A stretch of 64,000 nt of DNA from Collybia mongolica (Eukaryota > Basidiomycota > Agaricomycetes > Agaricales > Clitocybaceae): assembly GCA_013420905.1 (NCBI GenBank), contig JAAXNY010000006.1, forward strand, positions 682,001-746,000, given 5' to 3'. A model generated the notes under the pieces. The model ran no database searches. It saw nothing but the letters and a program-made list of their open reading frames with translations, and had not been told where the DNA came from. This document shows, piece after piece, positions 55,124 through 64,000 of this stretch. Position 1 is the stretch's first letter, and each line of letters starts with the position of its first letter. Position numbers and translations under genes: made by a program.

Positions 55124-55592
55124 CGCTCTGACAGGAAATATGATGTGATGACAATTGGCGACGTTAGGTCTCCAGTTGATTGTTCATCCTTCCTCTCCCC
55201 TCTCTCTGCCTTCGACACGTCGATTTTTAGATTTTCATGGAACAAAGTTCGGGTCTTGATACCCTCATTCATGCAATAACCCTCAAATGACACTTAGTGA
55301 CGACCGTCCTCAAAAGCTTTCTTGTTTATATATATCCTGTTTATCCCACCTTTTTATTATCCCATTACGCACTCCAATATCCAGTAGCCAGCCTTGGTCC
55401 AATGTATCCCACTTGTTTCATGGTAAATTAATATTGACGTTAACTTAATGGTCGAGAGTGATAAGGTAACAGAACCATGGTGGTATATGCAACGTGTGGT
55501 ATTGTGCTGATTATACAAGCATGCCCATGATACTACAATGGATTAATGATGGTTGTACTAGGGGACAAAAGATACAAAGAAAGGACCATCGT
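55124..55592. other. Intergenic region
   Basis: The convergent 3' ends of the Polo kinase and the small minus-strand gene face each other here. No gene is seen. Confidence 0.5.
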
Positions 55593-56060
55593 TCAAATGA
55601 ACACACCCGCTTCCCTCAAAAGTTCCCGCACCTCCGGGGTGTCAGGCTTCATTTCCCATTGCAATCCAGGAATAAAGCGCGTTACGATTCTTTGTCGCTT
55701 GACATTGTAATGTACATCATAGGAACGAAAAACACCCTGAAATGTTCCGTTAGTTCGCGTTCCCATGAGCCAAGTCGTGGGACGTCGAGATGCTTACCTG
55801 GGGGCAAAACGCCTGTGGCCCTTCTCCACCCACGAGTCCCTGGCGCCACTTCTGGTTCTTGCCCTCCCCAGCAAACACCCAGACAGGCGTCCCTGGCTGC
55901 GGATCAAGTCAGTAGATGATTATGGCAGGCAGGGAGTGGCGGATTGGTCACTGACTGGGGCATACCAATGAAACGTGCAATCTAGTGTATGAGGGTGAAC
56001 ATCCCGAAGGGTATCTTCGATGGTAGGTTCCACGGTTTCTTTCCAGTTACGAAGGCGCAT
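55593..56060 (-). CDS. Unrecognised 115-aa protein
   Basis: Three exons, 56060-55956, 55896-55798 and 55736-55593, joined by GT-AG introns of about 60 nt, give one uninterrupted 115-residue frame with an ATG start. It begins MRLRNWKETVEPTIEDTL, continues HPHTLDCTFHWYAP, PGTPVWVFAGEGKNQKWRQG, ending in FIPGLQWEMKPDTPEVRELL followed by REAGVFI. The coherence of the frame across both junctions and the protein-like composition argue for a real gene. No signal peptide, membrane segment or known motif is seen; the two halves look like small beta-rich units (WVFAGEG, RIVTRFIPGLQW). I do not recognise the family. Confidence 0.55.
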
Positions 56061-58241
56061 TGTAGATTGCGTGTCTTGTCCAAGTCGTCAAAGGCAAGTG
56101 CTAGGAAAAGGTGATGGGGTATATGAGTTGCTGAGGTTGAGCACAGTTCAACTGGATTCAACCAAAGGCGAAGAGAAACAGGTTCGAAAAGGGTATTCGT
56201 GAAGACGTTGGGAGAGTAGGAAGACTTGACGACTCTTAAATACATCTAAGAGTGGCTGAACACGTTCCACGAAGAAATGCAAATTACGATTATCCATGGG
56301 ATATCGCCGTTGCCCCTGGACAATAAGCCAGCGACGCGATGAGGAAACTCTTGTTTATTTGTTTGAGAAGCAACCAGGTGTTATCAAAACGGTTCTTCCA
56401 GACAGAGGGATAGGGAAGAAGCCAAAGATGGTACAATTGAACAAATGGGTTTGCGGGGGGTACCGTGGGGTGTAGATCCAATTGTAGGCGCTCATACTGA
56501 CGGTTTGGGGTGTGTCTCCCTGAGGGAGCCTACTTAACTCCGTGTTGACCTGTAATGGAGAGGTGAAAGAATGGAGACGAACATGTGGTGTGTGATGGGT
56601 TTGCGATTACCCATTTTTAGGCACCGAGACGCTCAGATGTCAATCAGGGACAAGAAAAGACACAAGAGAACGCTTATGGGGATCAGTATTGACCAATACG
56701 AAGCTGAAGTGATAGCGAGAATCGACGAGGTCCAGGATAAGTCGTATCAGAAGAACTCGAATGTCGCTGCGGGAGCCCCGGAGAGAAACGTTTTGGGTGT
56801 TATCCATCATTCAAATTTTGATCCACGTGTTGAATCAATCCCCTGAATTCAAAATTTCTCTCGTGTCCTGTCAGCATTGGTCCTTGGGTTCACCCATCGA
56901 GACCTTGTCTTCCTTTCGACCCCGTTACAGATTCACACTCCTGTTCACAAGGCGGCTGAAGCCTTGAAAACGCAATTATTCTCGGACATATTACGGGAAA
57001 TGAACACCAACATCTAGAATGACTCACACAGGGACTTGTGGTTGATGGAGCGATACAAGTCGATTCACCCGGAGCTTGTAATATCCCCCTGGCTTTTCTA
57101 CCCAACTCTTTTGCTTCAAGATGTCTCGTTTTGGATTGCGTGCGGGCGATCTCCCCTCCGACCGCAGCAAGCCGAACCCCCTGTTTAGAAATTCCTTTAG
57201 TGCCTCCGTGTCCTTTCGTACCTCGAGGTGCCTCTTGATCCTGGATGAATGGGCCCCATCTCTCCACCAGCTCCGACTCTGCTGCCCCCAAAACTCCAAT
57301 TAGGCAAAAAACGAGGATTGTCAGATGATTTCACGTTTCTGGCTTGGGAGTTGGTGATGATCGATCATCTATCATCGTAACTTGCCGTTCTAAACCTCAT
57401 GGGACCCCGGGATAGGCCCTTGAGGATTACCAAAAAACCTAGGTATTGTTTGGCAAAAGTACCTTCGGTTTTCGCAATCAGGCTCGTCGATGGCACTGAT
57501 TCCATGATTTGTTATCAGTAAGATGGGCGGTGGATAGGATCAGCCCGTTCAGTGAATCTCCGTACGCAGTCATCCCTATGAGTATCGTATCGTATTAGCT
57601 ATGCACTTTCGTGGATCGCCATACACCCCCCGTCCTCTATGGTTATCCTATTGGTATTGTATTAGCATCAAATGCCACCCTTGATTTGTATAGGCTCTTC
57701 ATAGGCACTCTTAACCGTCCTATCGTCCTTCGTGCAGAACTGACGTACGCTCTCCAACATATCCGACCTCCTAAGGGGAAAGCAAGCTGTCAAAACTTGA
57801 AGCGCTATATCGGCCAGACTATTCTATCATCACTACTGTAAGTCGTTATTGCTGAATGTTGGTTACAAAATTTGTTAGATCTATGATTATGATTAGATTA
57901 GATTGCATGTGATCACGGGACCGGGCGACAGTGCCTATCCATTACCGAATATTTTTGTTATCTCCTGCCAACTCACCAAGTTTGTCGTTCATTTCTTTAA
58001 TGGTTCGATTTCGAGTCCGTCTTTCATGATTTTCCGTTTATATTGCTTGCTAGAATTCCACTAATACCATGTCGGCACTTATCGCACCACTTTAGATCGA
58101 TTTCCAAGTCTGAAGCAAGCTGCATAGCTTCATGGTCAATTTCGCCAGATTTACTGGAGTCAGCTCTCTTCATTCTTGCCACATATCAACCAGTGTTTGG
58201 ATTTGCATTTGATTCACTTTCAGACTACTGTCGGCGCCACC
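56061..58241. other. Long intergenic region with no confident gene
   Basis: Several ORFs of 60-133 aa overlap on both strands (for example 56571-56846 plus, 56890-57299 minus, 57611-57841 plus), but none has a recognisable domain or consistent splicing. The last 100 bp precede the FAD oxidoreductase gene. Confidence 0.45.
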
Positions 58242-60288
58242 ATGTCGACACAGTTCTGGGACCCTTCTTTCAATGCTCCTATAGGGTCCATCTTATCGCA
58301 CATCCGGCATACCTTACGCAATATACTACTTCGGTTCGCAGTGCGAGCGCTTAGCTTAATATCTCCCTCCATGGACGCCCTGGTAAAGCGCATACAATCC
58401 TCCCCTGGAATACCCGTTCCAAACCCTTCCACACCATATTGGAGCACTCCTCCTTCTCATATAGCCAGGCACGGCTCGGACTCTGGCTCCGTCGTACCAG
58501 GTTATGCAGATATTGTTATAATTGGAAGTGGCATCACTGGTACCTCTTTCGCCAGAACGCTGCTAGACTACGACGCGGATCATGAGAGAAAGGTCAAACC
58601 TCTACAGATAGTAATGCTCGAGGCGAGAGAGGCTTGCTCGGGAGCAACAGGAAGGTGGGCTGTGGAATTCAACTCTCAGTAATACACACCTTGATTATGG
58701 TACCTTTGTGCTCGTAAACAGGAATGGTGGTCATATCACACCTGTTCTATACGCCGAATATTCAGATCTCAAGGAGCAGTATGGGATAGATACTGCAAAG
58801 AAGATCATACGCTTTAGGCTCTCCCATATTCCAGAGCTGCTCTCCGTAGCAGCCGACGAGGGCCTTCTTGAAGTCTCGCAATGTCGCCAGGTCGAAGCAT
58901 TCGACGTCTTCTATGATCATGGGAGATTCAAAGCATCGAAGGAGAAGCTTGCTGCCTACCAAAGAGACCTTCCATATGAGAGTGCCGATTACAAGGTTTA
59001 TGAAGGGCCTGACGACATGGAGGTGAGCTATTCAGTTTTCTCTATCCATTCAATTTTGTCCTGCTATACCCTAACAATAATCTTCTATAGAAGCTACAAC
59101 TGTCGTCTGAGGCTGTGGGCTGTTTCTCGACAAAGGCGGGCGCTATCCATCCATATCGTCTTGTCACCGGCATTCTATCTCGCCTATTACGATCGTATAC
59201 GGATAGGTCAGTCAACAAACTGTTTTAAGCACTTGTTTATTTACCCCTCCCCATGACGAAGTTTCCACCTATACACGCAAACCCCCTGCACGGCGATATC
59301 GTCACCCGACTCATCCTCGTCAGTTCAGCTTTATAAAGTAATGACCTCAAAGGGTGTCATCCAAACGCCTCATATAGTCCATGCTACCAATGGATGGATT
59401 TCACACCTCCTGCCAGGCATGCGTGGTCGAATTTTGCCTGCCAGAGGTGTTATGACCGCCCAGATGCCGTGGAACGGCCTTGGCACAACGCCGAGTAAGT
59501 CAAATAATGGCAAGTCTTGGACCGGAACTCGGTCTTTTGTCTTCTTTCCTGGTGCATCGGCATACAAATACGATTATCTTACTCAGCAAGTTCCGTCACC
59601 GCTGGGCGCGCCTAGTGGAGCATGTCAGACGTATCCACCCCCCAAAGGAGAACTCATGTTTGGCGGTGGATTTTCTCATGGTAATGGATTCCTCACAGAG
59701 CTTGGAAACGCGGATGACCGCGACTGGAATCGAGCCACAGGAGAATACCTATCCCATGCCCTTGAGGACTATTTTGCCATAGGGAAGGATGACAAAGGAA
59801 GAGCACACAACCGTGTAAAATCGACTTGGAGTGGTATTCTCGGGATTTCAGTGGACCAGATACCTTGGGTTGGGAGGATACCCGAGAAAGTTTCAAGGAG
59901 GGCGGTTTCGCTGCCCCTGGTTAGAAATTTGGACAACAAAGGAACTGAAGTAAACGGCTTAAATAACGGTGGCACTGAAGCATCTACTACGGCGTGCCCC
60001 TACCATACGGCATCCTCCGGAACCTCGAATCGCCTGGCCGCTCCTGGCGAGTGGATGGCAGCCGGCTATACAGGTGAGGGGATGGTTCACGCGTGGATGA
60101 GCGGGAAAGCATTGGCATATATGGTTTTAGGGCTTGATAAAGTTCCTTGTATTACTCGGAATGGTACTGAAACCAAGGGTGAGGACGGGGTAGGCCTGGA
60201 GAATTGGTTCCCGGATGTCTTCAGAGTCACAGAGAGAAGATGGGAGAATATTGGCGTTGAGGATTTGTTTGCATCGTTCATGGATTAA
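58242..60288 (+). CDS. FAD-dependent oxidoreductase (DAO superfamily)
   Basis: A 618-aa flavoenzyme with exons 58242-58654, 58722-59022, 59091-59206 and 59262-60288. The FAD-binding Rossmann motif is YADIVIIGSGITGTSFARTL, followed by the ribose-binding acidic residue in VMLEAREACSGATGRNGGHI. Later blocks include HATNGWISHLLPGMRGRI, LPARGVMTAQ and, at the C-terminus, AAGYTGEGMVHAWMSGKALA, which closes the FAD site as in DAO-type amine or amino acid oxidases. The N-terminal 80 residues are an extension without a clear targeting signal. Many basidiomycetes have several such proteins; the substrate is unknown. The ATG at 58242 is in a good context (GCCACCATGT). Confidence 0.88.
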
Positions 60289-60423
60289 CCTTAATCGATT
60301 CTGGACGTTCACACGTTAGACTACACCATAGATTTGACCTTTGCCCAATATATGTACAATGGACACCAGTGCCCGCGACGAAATATCTGTACAAATTACA
60401 ACAAGGGAACTTTCAAATCAACC

Positions 60424-63400
60424 TCAGACCAGTGCCAGTGCCAGTTTCTCAGACTGGTCAACCGCGCAACTGTATTCCCAGACAGATATTCCGCTCACAT
60501 TTCCTGTCGCAAATCTGATAACACCAGGGATCGTCCCCGGAAACCACGCACACAGGAATGACCCCCCACCAGCTCGAAAATGGTGTACGGGTTGTCCATT
60601 CTTCCAATCCCAGAAATGTATATCGCCATCTAAAGCGGGTTCAGTGGTATCAACTCACAAAGAAAGCAACATCATACCTCTACCAGTGGATAGTGCTAAA
60701 TTGTTGCTATCCTTCGAGGTGTAGCTCACACCTTCAAATTCGTCTTTGAATGTTGGTTGATAGGAGTGTTCCAGTTTAAGCTCTGGAGAATCAGTACTCT
60801 CTGATAACGACCAGATCTGCGGCGGTTTCTGGTAAACGGGATCAACCGCTTTAGCCTTGAGTCTCCGGGAGTCTATCCATCTAAGCACCTTGCTTCTGTA
60901 ACTGACCAAGAACTCATCCCTGTTACTCGCAGGCATGATATGATTGACATCGTCCAGAAGTGGTATTTTGGGCGTAGTTCTGCGGGATTTTAAACAAGGG
61001 CTCCAATTAGTGTTGCGCGGCATAGCAGGGGGTCAGGGGTGTACTGACAAGTTTATCTGGGGTTGGTTTTTGGATTTCTTGTCTTCTTCGATTAGGCAGA
61101 CTAGTATATTCGGTTTAAGTTGCAGAAAAAGAACGAAAGTATAGGAGATTGGGTGCACCTCTTATCTGTTTTTCCGCCGCGCCTCGGTGACTAGGCTTTG
61201 TGTCACAAAATGATACGATATGACCGAGTAGTACAAGTCGATTTTTTGAGGCCACAGATGCATCATAAAGGTGGATATTGGGAAAGAAGCGCTTCCTCCT
61301 GCGATGCTTGACAAGTTAAAACGGTTTGAGCCCTCTTTATTAGCTTTGGACTACCTTCCCGTCAAGGTTCTGTAAAGATTGTGTTAATGGAGCGTTGGAT
61401 GGGGTAACTGACACGCACCACTTTGGATACTGAATTTTTCTCGATGCATAGAAAAGCTATTGTGTTGGAATAATTGTGAGCGACCTATCCGCAAGACCAT
61501 CTCCATATCAATGACCTTGTTCTTGACCATACCATCGTACAGTCTGAATAGAGTCAGACCTATTTATGCGTTTGAGTTTGCGTGGTTCCTAGATGGGTAT
61601 GTCGTCTTGGGTCATCCAAGCGTTTGGTCGCAGTGGATGTTGATCACTCACCAAGGTCCACACATCAATTATCTTATCATACCGCACGAGAAGATGCGCA
61701 CTATCGTAGGACCTACATATTCTGATGCATTAATACTCAACCAGAATCAGGTTGATGAATTTCTACCAGGTCAGTTGGCCAGGTCCATTGTTTGACTTGG
61801 GTCGGGTTTCGAATTCCTGACGTCGGCTGAATTGATGCTGTAGGTTGAAATTAAGTATGAATCGAACGTATATAAAGCACGCTTAACGCACGTTATCGAA
61901 TGCAGAAAAGATCACCGTCGTAGATCTGCCAATCGTCGCTTTCCAACTGATGATATATGATCAACGACCCTTAATCTATCTGATCTGGACGGCGCGTACC
62001 TCGTCGTCGCCAAGTGCTTGCCATCTGGAGAACTCTTGAAATCTCGGAGTGTCCCAAACGCTCGCAAGTCGCCATAAAAAAACAAAGCCGGTGGAATCTG
62101 CCCCTCCCCTTTCATAGAAGAGAGGTTTTCCATTTTAGGAGCATCGCTAAAATTGCTGGGCAGCGACCCTGTTATTTCCTTCACAGTCAAGGATGGAATG
62201 GGCGTGATTGCTGGTTCAAACTCGCGGCCAATACGATTAAGTAACATGTCGAGCTTTCCGTAGCCTGGCTCCTCAAATTCATCCCAAGAATATATAGAAA
62301 CATTAGAACTCGTAACTCGTTGTTGATAAAAGCCCAGGCCACGCCGGCTACCAGACTTTTCATCTGGGTCGGATGATGACGGAGAAATCCATGCCGTGAT
62401 TTGTTCATAAAGCATCCAAAGTGCGTTTGCAGAAAACGCGAAAGATGTCACAATAGTAGCGGCGAGAGCGAACCAGGAAGTGAAAGGGCTCTATGGAGTG
62501 ACCCACTGTTAGCTTATCATCCAAGGACTGAGAGAAACCCCGAACCTGGTCAGAGGAAAAAACGAAAAGAACGAGCCCAGCAGAGAAACAAACTATGGAT
62601 ATGAAGAGAAATGTTGGGGGAGATCCATTGATCCACCATGTAAGCCAACGAGGATGTTTGCTCCCGCGTGTGCCGCTAGATGGAACTCCTGTCAATAACA
62701 CGCCTCGGTAACATATAAATACCAACTGGAAGGTTTGCTTCCACAGCATAGCTAGTGAACTGTTGATGGCAGCTCCAACGCTCAGGACAAGAGAGCAAAA
62801 CCAGAACGTATTGACAATCGCAGCGACCCCGGTATGGGGGATGGTGTATGAAACCTGTAGCATCGTAGCCGTGACGCCAGAAAAAAAGGTTGCGCCAGTT
62901 GATAGAGCAAGGAGAACTGAAGCTTTGCGTTTTTGTTCATACCGTATGGCCGGCATGCCTTATTCCTGCGTTGTCAGGCATAGATCTGAATTTCCACTGG
63001 TTCAACGTACCTATCTCGGTGAATAGCTGCAAGTTACATCCCATTTCCGTGATGCGAGCTTTAAGCTCATTTATAAGTTGGATTGCATATTCTTCCACGG
63101 AATCGGAGTCAGACTGTTCTAGAGTAGACTTAAGATGGAGAACGGGAAATAAGACTTGACAGAAAGTACCGTAGTTGTCGAGGGAACAGGACCAATACTA
63201 CGAGTTAACATCAACGACAAATCGGAGTGATGGAACTCGAAGAAAGCACCTTGATATCGGAACACAAAGCTTGCAATGCCCCCTTTATGTTAATCGTTTC
63301 ATCTCCGCATTCACGAAAGTCTTGAATGCACCTGCGAAATGCCTCTAACGCATTCGCAAATGCAATCATAACGACTTTCCTGCGCTGTGGCAATAGATCC

Positions 63401-63869
63401 GGCCATGGGTCAAAGGCCATATCCTTCCGGTAAAAACGTTCCAGAGGCCCATCATTGTGGCGAGACAAAAATTCTATTCCGACGAGCTGGTGGCGGAGGT
63501 TCTTTGTAGCCACAAGGAGAGAAAAAGAACGACCCAGTTTCCGAGCTTCATTACCAAAATCTCCAAGCTTAAGCTTATGTTAGTTTATGAGATGTGAATG
63601 TTACTGGGAGAGTGGATAACCTTTTTATCTACGCCAAGCATTGACTTGGAACTGAAATGGTAACAGTGAGTAGGTGGTTGTATTTTAGTCTTCTTCGGTG
63701 ACTAACATTTTCAGCGACCGGTTTACCTGATTGAGATGGCTGAGATTTTCCTGGTGAACAGCGTTTGTTTGGCCGTCGAGATCTAAGAGGATATTGAGAT
63801 TAGTTAATGGCATATCAGTATTAATTCATTCGAACCATATCGGCTACGGCTCAGTTTATGAACACCCAT
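60424..63869 (-). CDS. Membrane protein with C-terminal WD40-type repeats (agaric family)
   Basis: One long gene in many small exons. Phase-consistent exons: 63869-63836, 63782-63719, 63651-63621, 63567-63237, 63118-63011, 62958-62546, 62490-62000, 61946-61892, 61837-61767, 61712-61652, 61588-61516, 61456-61419, 61369 to about 61355, 61291-61159, about 61000-60684 and 60629-60424. The N-terminal part is helical, then come four hydrophobic segments (LLALSTGATFFSGVTATML, TFWFCSLVLSVGAAI, TFLFISIVCFSAGLVLFVF, WFALAATIVTSFAFSAN). The rest reads as WD40 blades: LRDFKSSPDGKHLATT, PGQLTWSYDSAHLLVRYDKI, AFLCIEKNSVSKVNLDG, NRLVLLGHIVSF and DGDIHFWDWKNGQPVHHF. One junction (61159 to about 61000) is unresolved. 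The family is common in agarics, as I recall, but of unknown function. Confidence 0.72.
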
Positions 63870-64000
63870 GTTGGTTCGCACATATCTACTGGTAGGTAAT
63901 CCCGAATTCTTTTTCCCGCTTGACAAGAGGCCTAGGTGTATCAGCGTTTAGAGATAATACAATTTGTAGACGATGAATGAGATATTAAATCATAGTACGT
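63870..64000. other. Window edge
   Basis: Presumed upstream region of the TM-WD40 gene; nothing else is seen. Confidence 0.4.

Noticed and set aside
56890..57299. Minus-strand ORF whose LEVRKDTEALKEFLNRG resembles the end of the 115-aa protein (WEMKPDTPEVRELLREAG)
   Set aside because: The similarity is only about 20 residues, upstream exons of a paralogue could not be found, and chance is not excluded.
61460..61795. Plus-strand 111-aa ORF
   Set aside because: It is antisense to small exons of the TM-WD40 gene that form consistent blades; treated as a shadow.
1..64000. CRISPR arrays, bacterial operons, ribosome binding sites or riboswitches
   Set aside because: The window is clearly eukaryotic (spliced genes throughout) and no such structure was seen.

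Overview
The window is nuclear DNA from a mushroom-forming basidiomycete (Agaricomycetes). Genes are dense and split by many short (about 45-70 nt) GT-AG introns. Three genes encode small CaaX-terminated precursors of the basidiomycete mating-pheromone type. Several families are ones known mainly or only from this group: the TM-WD40 protein, the zinc-ribbon alpha-kinase, the integrase-core protein and the expanded Fe2OG dioxygenases. Exon structures were worked out by hand from splice signals, reading frame and family similarity. For most genes the summed exon lengths are divisible by three, an internal check, but no search was run.

Left part (1-13.6 kb): secreted and accessory genes. These are a thaumatin-fold/ricin-B lectin with a decayed partial copy behind it, a short-chain dehydrogenase, a MYND zinc-finger gene, two tandem 2-oxoglutarate/Fe(II) dioxygenase genes that both carry frame lesions, a complete thaumatin-like protein, and a mitochondrial ribosomal protein of the L51/S25/CI-B8 fold.

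Middle (13.7-24 kb): a GET2-like membrane protein, a gene-poor 5.6 kb stretch holding three same-strand pheromone precursor genes (15653-15781, 17505-17603, 19200-19298), then the retromer subunit VPS35. No pheromone receptor is visible. This pheromone cluster is the most notable content of the window.

25.3-30.6 kb: a secreted protein made of two tandem copies of one domain, a diverged direct repeat, and a 3.16 kb TA-flanked DDE transposon (27363-30518) with nearly perfect terminal inverted repeats but a transposase broken by stops and frameshifts.

30.7-45 kb: conserved housekeeping genes: VPS27 (ESCRT-0), VPS72/SWC2 (SWR1 complex), MSH4 (meiotic crossover MutS homologue), SEC2-like Rab GEF and COG3 (Golgi tether).

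45.6-51.4 kb: an accessory island bounded by a 125-bp inverted repeat, holding an intact integrase-core gene and an intact alpha-type protein kinase.

52-64 kb: Polo kinase, an unrecognised 115-aa protein, an FAD (DAO-type) oxidoreductase and a long membrane-WD40 gene. Vesicle traffic and membrane insertion are strongly represented among the housekeeping genes (GET2, VPS35, VPS27, SEC2, COG3).
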